Assembly (NCBI RefSeq): GCF_907164915.1
Contig: NC_061862.1
Span: 119,253,877 to 119,317,876, forward strand
DNA length: 64,000 nt
Direction of reading: 5' to 3'
Source of the DNA: Impatiens glandulifera
Lineage: Eukaryota; Streptophyta; Magnoliopsida; Ericales; Balsaminaceae
Below the pieces are notes generated by a model. The model saw only the letters and a program-made list of their open reading frames with translations, did not search any database and was not told the DNA's origin. Below are positions 1 to 13,844 of the stretch, in pieces (the stretch's first letter is position 1; each line of letters opens with the position of its first letter). The position numbers and the translations under genes were made by a program.

Positions 1-2349
1 TGACTTGATGCTTCGATCAGATTCTAATGAGGATAGGGAATGATTTAGGACAAGTTTGAATCGATCATGAGCTGTAATTCGCCAAGTCGATTTTTCTCGA
101 TCAAATTCTCCATTAAGCAGACGAGCTTCAACCGTCTGCTAGAAGGTGAATGACGAGTGTAGGTAAGTATCCATCTGTTCTAAATTACCTAAACGGTTGC
201 AACAAATTGTTTGTATTTTGGTCTAGTCTAAGTAATGTTGGAATTCTTAAGATTCAGATTTGTTTATGGATAAAGACATCGTTCATGGATTTGTTGATGA
301 CCGAATAAATCTTTATCTATCTCAATGAACGACCGAAGAACCCAAAGACCGAAAAATGAATGGAAATCTTGCAAGCTGCCGAGAACGAAGCAACGACCTA
401 CCAACGGACCAAGGCCCCGATCGAGGAGCTTTGGGTATGTGCTCGTTGCTGAAGAAAAGAAAACAAAATGCATTCCCCACGATTGAACCACTGACCATGG
501 GGACCTTCTCCAGATTGACCTTAGTTGACCATATCACTTGACGGGTATCCAAACCATCCCCGCGACCCGCGAGGCTGCCCTGACCTGTTCCGATAATGGC
601 TAGGCCCTGTTTGTTTCAATTTGTTGTTTACTTTGTACATTTTCCTTTTAATATAAATTGTTTGATTTAATTTTATCATTCTGTCCAACCTGCTATGTAT
701 ATAACTCTCATTTTATAGCTCTAAAAGTTTAAATAAAAATATATGAATGACCCTTGCATGGAATCTGATATTTTGATGTGCTAAGCTAAGTTTTTTTTTT
801 AATACTTTCAAGTTTTACTCAACTATGCCCTATCATCCTACAAGTATGTGGTCTATCCTAAAAAAAAAATTCTTAAATTATCAAATGCTATAACATGGAA
901 GTATGTGTCTAGGAACTGAGAATTGATCCCCTGTATTCTAGGTTAGACAAGAAAGATGTCTTAGACACATGTGGATAGAATGAAAGTGTTTCCATGAACA
1001 ATGGTATAAAATCACATTTTAAAAAACGATCAATTAATTCAATGTATAGACTGTCCATCGGGACATGAATGTGGGACATAGCGTTGCGGTCGTTTTTCCC
1101 ACGTGTAATTAAGCATCGAGCCACAATATAGAATCTCGATATTCTTTCCTAGTTTCTCAGAGAGCAAACTAGACAGCGACTCTAACATAAAAAATCAAAA
1201 CTGGTCTTGGACAATGATCTTGGGATGTGCTCAATTGGAGTCTATATCTAAGTTCATTGATCCATTTGGCATTCTTATAAATAAAACTTGAACCCTACAA
1301 TTCGAACGGATTTCTCGACATGACAAAAAAAAACTGGCGCTTTTAGAAAAACATCACAATTAAGGATCTTTTAAATTAATTAATTTTGACATCAATTAAA
1401 AGATGAAATAAATCAGGTAATTCAATCTTGTTAGCTCATAGATATATAACTCAAAATTTACTTGGAGCAGAAAGAGTTAATAGCATTCCAATTTCCAAAC
1501 ATGATAGTTAATTTTTTTTTTTTAAATGTGATTTTTGTAATAATTAATTGTTTTTTCACTATTTACACCTTTTAATAAAGAAAAGAAATTAGAAAATGCA
1601 AAGAAATTAGAAAATGCGACCGGAAAACAAAAACATATACCATTCTGGTGGCCCCACAAGCAAAATTGAGTTTGTGTTAATGTTGACTATATCTGATGTG
1701 CATTTTTGTAGGTAGTCCCCTTCCCTTTCTCAGATCATATAACTCCATAATCCATTTATTTGTCTTTCCCATTACTCCCCACTTTTCAAAATTTTAAAAA
1801 GAAATAGTTTCTTTTGAAGTTTTTGAGAATAGTCTCCTTAAGTTTTAGTCTCAACTAGTCGACCAACTCAAGCTATAACTCAGTTCAAAAGAAAGTGGCT
1901 CAGCCACAACTTGTAGAAACAAGTAAACTAAATTAAATAAATAAAAACTTCCTATGTTCTTTTCTTTTAAGTTTTCAAATTTGTTCTTAAGAGTAAGTCC
2001 AGTACCACCCTTGTAACTATGTAAAACAAAAGTACGTGTTAGTTTACTTTAGCTTTTAATGATAAGTTGATTGAGTTTTGAGGTTCGTTTTTTCTACGCA
2101 TAATAAAGAGTGCTTAACTAAATGAACAGGTGTACCCAACTTAAAGAGTGCTTAATTAAATGAACAAAGGGTACCCAACCCAAGAAAACATCTTCTCATT
2201 TTATTGCTCCGTCTTCTTGGTCAAGAAAGCTGAAAAAGAAAAAGAAAATAAAAAGATCCATCTGTGCATGAATTATAGATACTATTGAAACAGAGTTGAA
2301 ATTGTTGATGATGTAGGCAAAAATCCATACATAGTGAGAAAATATGAAG
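1..2349. other. No gene recognised (flank 3' of the release factor gene)
   Basis: AT-rich DNA with many homopolymer runs. The short ORFs here have no recognisable motif and no splice context. The only clear structure is a two-unit direct repeat at 2105-2181. The first part (about 1-600) is less AT-rich than the rest, but I cannot assign it to a gene or transposon family. Confidence 0.6.
2105..2181. repeat. Two-unit tandem duplication (about 38 bp)
   Basis: Copy 1 (2105-2142) and copy 2 (2143-2181) both begin AAAGAGTGCTTAA and end with a GTACCCAAC block. They differ by a few substitutions and a 1-base indel. It is a simple local duplication just downstream of the release factor gene. Confidence 0.7.
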
Positions 2350-5300
2350 CTAACAGAAAGACGCAATTGCATCCATTTCTTGCTTCAAAAGGAGGGCATC
2401 GGTGAAGATATCTAGACTCTCTCCCAACATCATACCATCTATGGAATGTGAAGTAATACTAACTCGGTGATCAGTGACACGCCCTTGTGTAAAGTTATAG
2501 GTTCTGATACGTTCTGATCTGTCCCCACTTCCAATCTGTTCCAACAGCATGAGCATATAATGATGAATTTCTCAAAGAAACCCAATAATAGGTACTACAT
2601 ACAACAAACTCCGCAGAGCTCTACCTGCTCCATCCGGAGTTTCGACCTACTTGTCAGAATCCTAGACCTCTCCAACGCATATAGTTTCCCACAAAGTACC
2701 TTAATTGCCTTTGCTTTGTTCTACACAATAATAAGTAATAATAATAATAATCATAGGAGTGTGTTGACAACCTGCTAATGAAAAATGTAAAAGAAGAAGA
2801 AGAGATGAACAATAGCATCCAATGATAAATGCCAGTTTTGATATAAGCCAAACAGTTTTGCTAGATTATATATATATCCCTTACCATATGTTGAGACCGT
2901 TCATCTTGTATTGCGACCGTCATCCCTGATGGGATATGTGTTATTCTAACAGCACTATTAGTAGTGTTTGCATGCTGGCCACCAGAACCACCAGATCGAT
3001 AGGTGTCAATTCTCAAATCTTCATTCCTCAACCTGACATCTACCTGTAAAATCCCAAATATGAGTAACTAGTCCCTTTACCCATTACTTTAACTATAATC
3101 AATCAATTTAGTAAGTAAGCTAAAAAAAATTCTTCAATAATACATTAATAACCCATTTTAACATGGAAGCAAGAGTGTAAAACAAGGGAAAAGAATATTG
3201 GCTGGTGAAAGAACTAATTAATGATCAGTGAAGCTATCACCTCATCAGCCTGAGGAAGAATAGCAACAGAGACAGCACTAGTGTGGATGCGACCAGACTT
3301 CTCGGTCACAGGTACTCGCTATAGGAAAAAAATGAAATATAAGATAATAAAATAAAAGATTGCAAAAAAAAAGAGGAAGAATTATCTGAATTTCCAGGAA
3401 TGATAGTTATTAGGCACAACAGTTGGAACCTGCACCCTGTGAATTCCACTCTCAAATTTAAGTTTCCCATAAACATCAGCTCCCGAGATCAATGCACTTG
3501 CTTCCTATTAAGGTACATAAAAATTAAGGAAACGCAACAACACATATTTTTCAGTAATGACCAAGTATTCATGATAGGTATGTCATTATTTTCTACTTTG
3601 TAGGTCGTGTGGGATTTACCTATGATTATTTTCTAACCATTCAGCTCTTTGTTAATCTAAAATGATACATTCTTCAGATAGATTGTTAATAACTTCTTTC
3701 CTGACTAATTTTCATTTCCTTCTGTTTTAAATACAAGAGTTTATAAAATATAAACTAAAATATACTTGAATATAATGTCATATTTTTTAAATGAGAATGT
3801 AATACTTAGTTGAATATGTTGTTTAGGTACATGACTAAAAGATTTATGCAAGAAAAAAACCTTTCTTTGCTTTCCGATTTCATGTTCTTTCAGCTCACAA
3901 TGATAAGCTTTGCTAATAAATCTATGCATTCTACAGGTGCAAAAAAAATGCTAAGAAACTTCTTTTGCAAATACGCAAGCCACATTTACCTTAAATCCTT
4001 TAAGATCCGATTTCATTATATTAACCGCATCAAACTGCCAGCCTTTCCTCTGGGAGTATTTCTCGTACCTGGTGCAACATATAAAAGGTCAAAAGTCTAA
4101 TGGGGCATGGGGATGGAAGTTGATCCAAGTATAGCCACTAACATCATAAATAAGTCCATTGCAAACAAAGATGCCTCTTCACCTCCCGTACCTATAAAAA
4201 AATCACATAGATATATTCAATTTCAAAGATTGGGAATTAAAAACCCCTAAAAGAGACCACAATAAGAATGTGGCAGGAAAACAACTTAGCAAAGCATTCT
4301 GCTACCTGCTCTCACCTCCAGAATACAGTCCCTTTCATCAGAATCATCTTTGGGAAGCAAGAACTTTAGGAGATCATTCTGAACTCTTTTCTCTTCTTCT
4401 GTTAGCTGATCCAGTTCATCATTTGCCAATTTTACAATTTCATTGTCCTCTAGACTTTCGTCAATTAATGACTTTACACTCTCAATCTCCTACAGAACAG
4501 GAAAGTAAAGAAAGATGAAAAGAAAAGAACCAGCCTTCACAAACTATCCTGGAAAGAGAACAGAAGTCATATCAAATTGATGTAACAACAGGGTAAATGC
4601 TGGTGTTTCATTCAACAGGTAAATCACGTCTTTTATCAACGCCCTTCATTCTAAATGGTGCTGGCGTTTCTCATAATAGAGGGACAGTCTTTGGGCGAAG
4701 AACATCAAGAAAAAGAACAACAGGATCTTGATATCTTGAAAGATGATGACTTTGCACGAGAGGCATTACCCTGGGTTTTTGGGAGGCCTGAATCGATTTG
4801 TGTAGAATCATGACATTTAACAAGAAATAGAATCCTTTTTCGATCATCATCTAATTGACCATCTGGATGGATAGTAGGGATTTTTTTAGAAGAAGTCACG
4901 CCAGATCAAACTTCTCCACAGTTCCCTTTTCACCACTTTCATAGAGATTCGGATCAGAAAACCGGTAAGCTCGGCCGGTTGCATAGTGGATTTTCTTAAC
5001 GAACACCACAAGGGCTAGTCCCAACCTTTTTGGCTCTGAACTCCTATTGTTGATGATGATTGGTTGCTCGACCTTTGTGAGAGAGTACCATTTGTGCCAT
5101 TTATCTTTGGTATTTTCCTCTTTTTTTGTCTTTTTATCGTTCTTTTTCGTGAAATCCAGTTTTGTTTGTGAAAGATGCATTCTGTTTTTATGGTCAATTG
5201 TTTTACATAAACACCTCCTCTTGAATGAAATGAATATTTTTTAAGAAAAACAACCATAGGTAAAAGTAGTTCACAAGATAACGTCAATATTGAGTTGTAG

Positions 5301-8300
5301 TTCTGTAGTCGAACTCCTAGGTTAAAGAGTGATTTCAAATTATTTGTGAAAATTCCAATAAGGATCGGAGAAGAAGTTGCACAGAGGACACTTAGCTGGC
5401 ATGACGAGTTGATTGATGGACCACATGGTGGTGGTTTCCTATTGAAGATTGGCACGAAACAATGATAATGGATTTGTGTTATGAGATCGTGAATTAAAAT
5501 GAGATACATGTGTGGCATCCAATCGTAGAGATGTTCATTTTGTTAGCAAAACATATTGTGTTTTACTTTCATTTCAAAATGTCAAAGCTTTAAAATTACA
5601 ATACAACCTAGAGGAGAAAATATAGTGAATGCAGAATGCTTGTATCACTACATTGCAAGGACATACATTTAAGGGAACTTATCTTTATATTTTGACCATA
5701 TTATTCTTGTTTCTTTTACAAACCTAAAGAGTATTTAGATTAAGACAATAATATACCTACTTTTGAATATGTCCACTCCATGCCAAGGAAGAATTTAAGC
5801 AAATTCTCAAGTCAACACATTTTTCAAATTCATTAGTTCTCTTTCATAACCACGAGTAAGAAAAATGTTATCTTTCACAATCTCAAGTAGGAAAAAGGTT
5901 GTCAGCAATTAGGATGAAATTCTTATTTTACTTGAAGTCTTTACAAATATCGTGTAATCAGCTTGTCTTAAAGTTACCCTAAATTTGAGACAGATTGAGC
6001 AAATATTAGTTGTTAAGAATAGTTATAAAAATAAAAATTAGTTGAATACTTTTTTTAGAGTTTCTCTCTCATTCATTGTATTCACCGTAGCAGTTAGAAT
6101 TCTATCTCCCTCCATTAATTCTTCACTCCTCATCTAAATATAATTCTTGTATCATTTTATCATTATACTTCTCCATTCAAAATTTATACATAACTCTAGT
6201 TCAAAGTATAACAATGGTATTAGAGCTCGTTCTTGAAAAAATAATGTGTACAAATTAAGGTTTATAACTGAAGCAAATATGTATTTGAGTAATATGCAAC
6301 TTCCGAAAAGTCAAATCTGATATTACCTCCATAGTCACTGCTTGAAACGGTTTACAAGTGAAATCGGACAGAGTTAGAGGAGATTATGTATCGAAACGGG
6401 AAACTTTACAAGAATCTCATCCATGTTTTATCCGGGTGGTTCTTCAAATCATACAAACTGTCGCAAAAGATTTATCAATTGTATCCCATAAGAACATTTA
6501 CAAAACTCTGAATCAGGTGGTTCTTCAAACCATAATAAGTACTTGCATCTCATCCATGTTTTATGCCTTAAAACTTTCTGATACTTTTTCGAACAACAAA
6601 AATTGGATGCAGTTTGGACTTAGCGCTAAGTATAATCCTATCTTCAAGGCCCAAAACATCTACAAACATTCTTTCATTTTCAGCTTCACCCAAGTCACCC
6701 TGATAATGATCATCCTTTTCAATGTAGATTGTCTTCGTATTCTCTCTGTCATGGTACACGACGGAGACTTGCAAATAAATAAACGAAGAACATGAATAAT
6801 CGTAAATTTCTTCATCAAGAGTGAGATTGTCGTGTTTTGTATCATTAGTATGTGGAGTCTTCATTTCTTTTTCATAACAAAAGTACATAACAGTGGTATC
6901 AGAGCACTCGATTCTGGCAAATTAATAAAGTGTGTGGTGAGTTATTAGTATATCAGTTGATCGGAAGTGGAAAAAGGAAGTCCCTCGTCAACCTGGATTG
7001 AAATCATCTGGAAACGAGCTGAAGCCTAGTTCATGGTTGTCATTTATCGAAAACAGAATCGGAAGAACAATCGACAATGATTGCAATTGATCGGTTATCC
7101 GCTGACAGATCACAACCTCATCGCAAATCACGGTGATTTCGCAATTTCGGCCGATATGTTCGACAAATTAGTAGTGATTTACATCGATATTAGAGAAGAC
7201 ATAAACGAGGTCAGATTGCTGTGATTTTCATTTCTGAAATAAATCTGATACTTGATTGAAAGGCGAGAGAGAAACAGGATGTTGTGCATATTTCAATCAG
7301 AACTATTCTGCAGAATCGACTAGTGATGATATGAATGAAAAAACGTTGTAAGAATCGATCAGAGGATTTGTAGATAAAACAGCCATCGAAGAATAACAAA
7401 ACAGAAGAAGATGAAGCAGGAAAAGAAGTGGTGCGGTGGAAGAAGATCGTCGCGGCCTTTGTAATAATTAGTGCGTTCAAGGAGTCGAGGGGAAAAGATC
7501 TCGGCTGGTGAACATTGATGGTGCATGTTTGAGTTGTAGATATAGAGAAAAACAGAAGAAATCTGAGTTGGAGTCGGATTTGCGTGAGGAAAGGTCGTAT
7601 AGGAGATCGTCAACTGTGAGTGTGAGCGATTTCTGAATCTACATGGTTCGTAAATTTGGGAGGAGAGAGAAAGTCTCTCTTAATTAATTGAAAGAGGAGA
7701 AAGAAGTTGTACTATATTGCATAGTTGCACAATGATCTATAGATCTTGGAACATGAGATCATGTCTAACTGTTACTAAATTGTTGAAGCTACTAGATTAT
7801 ATTGTTTTAGGATGATTGGTGTAACTATTGTGACTAGCTGAGGTTAATGACTGATCATCAAGTTTTTCATGACCGTGGAAATGGTGGAACTCGAAACGGA
7901 AAACGAACTAAAAGAGATGTGTTTGAAGTTCCAGGAAAGTGATAAAAAATTGGATCGGAATGATCAACGACTCACCGAATGGAAAAAATGTTGACCTTAA
8001 TGCAAAAAGTGATTATGTAATTAGAGAACAATGTTAATGGCTAAACTCTTAAACAATGATGGATGTTTTAGAGAAAAAACAGAATTATGTTGACAGATTG
8101 AAGACCTCATGTCCGGTTCCTCAAGTGGCCCAACAAACAAGTGTTGATGAAGAAAAAATGGAGATTCAAGAGGAATACGAGACAAAATGCGACGATTTTG
8201 GGTTTAGAGAAGAGATATGCAGTACTGCAAAATGGTCAGGTTATTTCCATGCAAGTCTCAAAATTAGTCTTAGGAAACAAATGCCACTGAAGGTGATTAA

Positions 8301-10644
8301 CGAACAAGAAGTGCAATCGACATACATTGATACATACGATTGTGATCAAGTTGACTGAGGCATAGCTCAATTGCTTTGACAATTGATGCATTTGAGAGTC
8401 TCGAAGACCGAATCTTGGCCAACAACCCTCTATTACATCATTTCATGATTTAAGACAAAAAGTTGGATACTTTTTGTGGTTTGAAGAACCACCAAATGAT
8501 AAAAGTTATATTCGAAGAACTTTTGGTCATAAGTCGTTGATTAGTTGCAAATACATCCTATGGTTTGAGGAACCACCCGATAGCCTAAAGAAGCAATTTT
8601 GGCTCTTCATGTGGTTTGAAAAGTCACCAGATGTTTTAGTGTTTCAACAAAACCTTCGACTATTTTTGTTCGCGGACGAATGAAGGAGAGGGTAATGATA
8701 GAAGGAGAATATTGTCGTTCCAGATGAATTGATTGAATGAAATTTAAGTGTTACAAAGATAACAACATATGTAAAACAAAGTAAAGAAATGGGTGGGTGG
8801 TTACCTCTAAGCTTAACCGCACCCCACTATCTACACTAATAGCACTATACAATTTTGACAGAAAAATCTACAATTAAAATTTTTGTTTCAGTCACATCTC
8901 CAATTTTGTATTTATCAGCAAAACTTAATGATTCTTGCCTTCATTTCAAAATGTCCAAGCTTTAAAATCACAACACAATCTACAAGAGAAAATATAGTGT
9001 ATGCCGCCGAATGCTTGTATACATTACAAGGACATATAAGGGAACTTGTCTTTTATATTTCAGCCATTCTATTAGTTTGTGTTTTAAAAATGAGACGAAG
9101 CTGTACAGCTATTTTAAATCAAAATAATTTTAAACCGTGTTTAAACCGGAGACTGAAATATTTATCCCTTTTAAGAGGGAGTGATTTGAGATTCCCATCT
9201 TCATTTGATAATCAATTCATTCCATGTGATGCCTAAGAGGTTATTGTACAGGTTAACAAAAGAAACAAAGAAAAAACATCAAGGCCGTTGGAGGGGTGCT
9301 TTGGAGCAAACAGAGGGATCCAACTTCTTAAGTGCCAAGTGCTAACATAAGGGCGCCACCAAAAGATATTTAGGCTGCTGGAGATCGTATAAGTAGAAAC
9401 ATTGAAGTACATGAGAGACCTAGCATTCTGTTGATAATTACTACAAGAGAAACTTAAATGGTCAAATACCCTAAACCTAATTTAATTAATTTCTTAACTC
9501 TTTAATTTCAGTAGCCAGAAAAAAAACCTAGAAATCATTGGATGCTCATCTGAGTCATACTAGCAATGAAAACATATATGTCTTACCATTTGATATCATA
9601 AACTAAATCTTGCAACACAAGAGAATAAAGATACTTTATACTGTTTACGATCCTTAGGATTGGAAATCTTGCAAAACATATGAAAAAACAGACTTAAAAT
9701 TTAAAAAACAGAGCAAGAAAAGAATTACAAAAGAAACAAATAAACAAAGAGGAGCATGCAATGTGCATAAGCACTTAAAGTAATATAATTGCAATTCCCA
9801 AAATGTGAATGGATTCCAATAAGCTTACCTTTTGTTTAGATCTGAGCTCATTTATAAGATCTATTGAACCTCTCAGCATTCCCAGCTCCTTCTTGGCTGT
9901 TGAATATTGTTCAAGGGTAGCTTCTGTCTGTATTTAACCAACATTAGAGGCCTATTAGAAAGTACTACCAAACAACAATTTGTTCAGATTCCAATTAAAA
10001 AAGTGCCAGGCAACACCTGGTTCAATAGTGCCTGAAGATAAGTATGCCTATGTTCAATAGCTGATAGCTTTTGCTCCATGATCTTGAGAAGCTCGGGAGA
10101 TAAATATGTCTGTGAACCTGCAATTTAAATTAGCACATTCTTCAGAAAATAGTAGGACTATAATTATTTCACCGGTGAATCGTCCTCCACAAAATAAAAT
10201 CAATGTTAGTATTTGTTTTTATACTTGTTATGACTAGGTTATCCTTTGGAGAAGGTTAGCACCAAATTTTATTCTCTACCCCTTACTTCAATCAATGTAT
10301 TTTCAATGTCAAAAGAAAAAGAACCACATCAACCCCATAGTACAAGACTTTTGTCATCTAAAAAGAGTCACTTCCCTAGGTCATCACAAAATACTCTACA
10401 TCTCTCGAATGGAAGCCGAGGCTTAAGCAGATAGTTATTTCCCGATCTGATATAGGACTAAAATTGAATACTGGGAAAACGCACCGCTGGTGTATAGCCG
10501 ACGATGGGTGAAGATGAATCTGCATAATGTTGGCTGCAGAAGCAGTTGCTGATTCCCTGCAATTGTACAAGATCTAAGAAAACAATCTGATGGCTTGAAC
10601 TGACGGGTCAGATTAATCCACGCAACCGTAGCATGGACACTCAT
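2350..10644 (-). CDS. Peptide chain release factor 1, organellar (probably mitochondrial), 11 exons
   Basis: Class I release factor: recognises UAA/UAG in the ribosomal A site and triggers peptide release through its GGQ loop. My exons (minus strand, 5' to 3'): 10644-10485, 10117-10017, 9927-9829, 4489-4306, 4191-4143, 4068-3990, 3504-3430, 3318-3241, 3043-2885, 2720-2625, 2535-2350. All junctions are GT-AG, phases agree, and the sum is 1266 nt (421 codons plus stop). Residues 1 to about 55 are rich in Arg, Ser and Leu with few acidic residues (ends RRLYTSG), like a mitochondrial targeting peptide. [11 protein letters not shown], then [12 protein letters not shown] (GGQ, exon 9), then [16 protein letters not shown] (last exon) are the family's conserved blocks in order. 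From memory the GGQ context fits the plant mitochondrial paralogue better than the plastid one. Exon 1's donor (GTGCGT) was chosen because it is the only nearby one in the right phase. No frameshift or stop is visible, so the gene looks functional. The symbol is left blank because the paralogue was not verified. Confidence 0.93.
6432..8630. repeat. Dispersed inverted repeat units within intron 3
   Basis: Units containing GGTGGTTCTTCAAA lie at 6432 and 6517 on the plus strand. Their reverse complements (TGGTTTGAAGAACCACC and variants) lie near 8474, 8560 and 8611. Similarity continues for about 20-25 bp beyond the core. Left and right groups are in opposite orientation about 2 kb apart, so the intronic transcript could fold back on itself. 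Confidence 0.6.
6894..6905 (+). promoter_or_regulatory. tRNA-iMet primer binding site of the intronic relic
   Basis: TGGTATCAGAGC, the standard plant LTR-retrotransposon primer site. It follows an AT-rich stretch that would be the end of a 5' LTR. Together with a second, mutated site at 6215 it gives the relic's orientation as plus, opposite to the host gene. Confidence 0.7.
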
Positions 10645-11961
10645 TAATCCTATATTGGCGGAAAATGTGTCCTAATAAGTGTCCATCAAGTCCAGACTTC
10701 TGGCTTTTCACAAGAAGCCGAAATTCCGCAACGGTGAAGAACTCCTCATCAAAGAAAGAATAGTTAAATATTTAACTAAATATTTAAGAAAATAAAAGAA
10801 CACAAAATTGTTGGGCCAAAGCCTGTTACACCAACAATGATATATTTAGAGAGATCCAGAATTTTATGGTTGAATTCTAAAAAAAATATAAAAATAATTG
10901 AAAGTAGTTTACAATAAAGATTTTAGGAGTTCTAGTGCTAAAAATAATAATAATAAAATAAAAACTTTCACACTAATGTTCGTGGATAAGAAAAAATTTC
11001 AAAATTAGATCTAATTAATGGTAATAGATTAATTAACCTTTTACTAAAACATAGAAAAAATTTTTTGCTAATTAACTTATATATCAAACAATCACAAAGA
11101 TTAAAAACTCACTCAAAAAAGTTGAAAACTCGTTTTAAATGATATTTTGGTTTTAAAAGATATGAACGTTTTTACTAGAGAGATTGATTTTGATCGGTGA
11201 ATATCACTCATTATGATGTTTATCCTATATATGGGTATACAAAGAAAGTTACCACAAATGTGGAAGAATTCTTAGAAATATTTAGAAACTTTGGATAATC
11301 ATTTATAAACATTTTTTAAAACTTACACAAACAATTTTCCAAACACATATAATAAGAGTTGGGTTCTTTTGAGATCATCAAAAACATTATTGTTCAAATT
11401 AATCCTAAAACTGTTAATTGACAATCCTAATAAAAAATTATATGACCATTTTTGGAAAATTAAAAATAAAAATAAAAATTATTAAACAACTAATAAACCC
11501 AAGTATTATTGCTATCAATACTAGTGTCAATTTTTTTTTTTAAAAATGTAATAAATGAAATTAACTCTATAATTTAATAAAAATAAATAAAAACTAAATG
11601 ATAAATGAAACCCTAAGTAAGGAGAATTTTATTAAAAAAATGTATAATTATTCAAAAAAAAAAAAGAAGACTATATCAATACTAGGACTACATTTCAAAA
11701 ATGAAAATAAAGAGAGAATTGGCCCTAAAATTAAATAAAAAGAAAACTGATGAATTAAACCCTACTAGACAACTATTTTGTGGAGAAATGCATCACTGTT
11801 AAAAAAAACATAGGCATATTCTAATGACAATTTAAAAATAATATTAGGTAAAACAGTTTAAATCAATATCTTTAGTACTACATTTTAAAAAAAAAAACTA
11901 GAGTTATAAGTTCTCAAAATTTGTGTACCAAGATCTCAATACACTTATTTAATTTATTTAA
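10645..11961. other. No gene; release factor 5' flank and AT-rich spacer
   Basis: The first 150 bp presumably contain the release factor promoter, but no convincing TATA box was found. From about 10800 to 11961 the sequence is very AT-rich with poly-A and poly-T runs and no recognisable coding or transposon domains. The old copia element D begins at 11962. Confidence 0.6.
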
Positions 11962-12718
11962 TGACAATAGACCTAAAACATTTTTACAGTCTACCCATAT
12001 TAAATGAAGAAGTAATTTATAAATTTCCTATTTATTTATTGTCTCATGATATTTGTGATTAAACATAAGGCATGGATAAAGTCACCTTATCAAATTCAGT
12101 CATTTTTTATTGATAAATAGATTGACCTATTAAATTATATTAATACACTTATTAATTCATTTATAGCACGTTCATGCATTTCTCAGTCATACTTACATGA
12201 AAGGCCCAGAGATATCACTCTCATAATAAGAGGAACAAATCTCATCTTAATTATTCACTATCCTCCACATAATTCAGAATATGTACAAGCACAACTTTTA
12301 TAATCATATGGTTAAAGATGACTCTTGATTGTATTAAAACATATTGATCTTTTATGTTAGATTATATGGTAACCTTAGGTCTAAGAATTGCAACAATAAA
12401 TCATTATGAAATTACTTATGACTTATATCCATGTAGTAATTTCCCTTAGGTCAGTTCAGTCTCTTATACTCTTATAAGAAAATCCATGATTATGATTTAT
12501 GTCTCCACATAAATAATTATCTTATTATTATCAATCATAACTCATACTAATCTTAATTTATTATTGTTCTCACAATAATAATTGACTAGGGACCTTTTAG
12601 AATATATCAAATATATTCATGAATCTTTTTAAACAATAAACATGTAATTCGATAATAATAACGAAAGAAAAAAAATTAATATCATCTATATAATTATTTT
12701 AGAGCAATAGCACCAACA
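11962..12718 (-). repeat. Element D 3' LTR
   Basis: 757 bp. It matches 47809-48591 along most of its length; shared blocks include one near 12010 (ATTAAATGAAGAAGTAAT) and one near 12120-12200. On the minus strand it begins TGTTGGTGC directly after a purine-rich stretch (GAAATTATGAGAT) that fits a decayed polypurine tract, and it ends TTGTCA. Divergence from the other LTR is high, so D is old. Confidence 0.75.
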
Positions 12719-13844
12719 ATCTCATAATTTCTCTATACATAATCTACTAGGTATCTAATACCCATGGCCTTCACATGACAATCATGCTTTGACTACGAGA
12801 GAGGTTTAATCAAAGGACCAGCCACATTATCATCTGTAGAAATTATGTATATTTTCACTTCTCCTCTTTCTATTATCTCTCGAATGAGGTAAAATCGCTT
12901 GAGTATGTGTTTTGATCGCTGGTGTGATATGTGTTCCTTTGCTTGTGCGATAGACCCATTTTTATCACAATATAAAGAAATGGAATTCATAATGCCTTTC
13001 TTAACCAAACAACCTCCTTAACCGTGTCTAAAGCAGTTATATACTCTACCTTTATAGTAGAATCAACAAAAATTGCTTATTTAGAACTCTTCCAACTTAT
13101 AGCACCTCCATTTAAGAAAAAATACATACCCTGACTGTGATCTATATTCATCTTTGTTGGACTGGAAACTAACATCTGTATAACCACTTATAGTTAACGC
13201 GTCATCAAGACCTCCATATACCAAGAATGTATCCTTAGTCCTTCTCAAGTACTTAAGGATATTCTTGACTGCTATCTAGTGTTAATCACTTAGATCTAAT
13301 TGGTATCTACTGGTCAAACTCAACACATATGATACATCAGGCCGAGTGCATACGATCTCATTCATCTTGTGTCTTTGGACACTAAGTCTTGTAGAGACTT
13401 ATGTCATGTGCCATTGGAAATAATCCTCTCTTGGAGTCTTGCATACTAAACCTCTTTAATGTAAGCACTTTGACGAAGGTCTATGAGCTTCCTAGATTTA
13501 TGTCTCTAGATCTTGATGCATAAAATGTAAGCAACCTCGCTTAAGTCTTTCATTGAGAAACATTTCCCTAACCAAGACTTGACACTCTATAAGGTAGGTA
13601 TGTTGTTTTCAATGAGCAATATATCATCAACATAAAAAGCAAGGAGAACAACTATACTACCACTAACCTTCTTGTAGATACATGAATCATCTTCATTTTT
13701 GATGAATCCAAACTCTTTTATTGTTTCATCAAAACAAATATTCCAACTTCTTGAAGCCTACTTCAATCCATAAATAGATCTCTGAAGCTTCCACACTTTA
13801 CTAGTATTCCTTGGATCGATAAAACTTTCAGGTTGTGTCATGTA

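Larger units (their letters stand above)
5570..9075 (+). mobile_element. Decayed LTR-retrotransposon relic inside intron 3
   Basis: Two sequences match the initiator-Met tRNA primer site: a degenerate TGGTATTAGAGC at 6215-6226 and a good TGGTATCAGAGC at 6894-6905. Downstream (about 7870-8360) are broken, charged reading frames that could be gag remains ([19 protein letters not shown] near 7880). The relic is bracketed by two diverged direct copies of a block of about 140 bp (5570-5720 and 8942-9075), which may be LTR ends or a duplicated segment. LTR limits and superfamily cannot be fixed by eye. Confidence 0.5.
4490..9828 (-). other. Intron 3 of the release factor gene (5.3 kb, repeat-filled)
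   Basis: The intron runs from the donor after exon 3 (GTAAGC at 9828) to the acceptor before exon 4 (ending TAG at 4490). The other introns are much shorter. It holds the retrotransposon relic and flanking duplicated blocks described separately. ORFs inside it, such as the 167-codon one on the minus strand at 5015-5518, have no recognisable motif. Confidence 0.8.

Noticed and set aside
5015..5518. 167-codon minus-strand ORF in intron 3
   Set aside because: No recognisable motif, overlapping frames, low-complexity Lys-rich end; probably chance.
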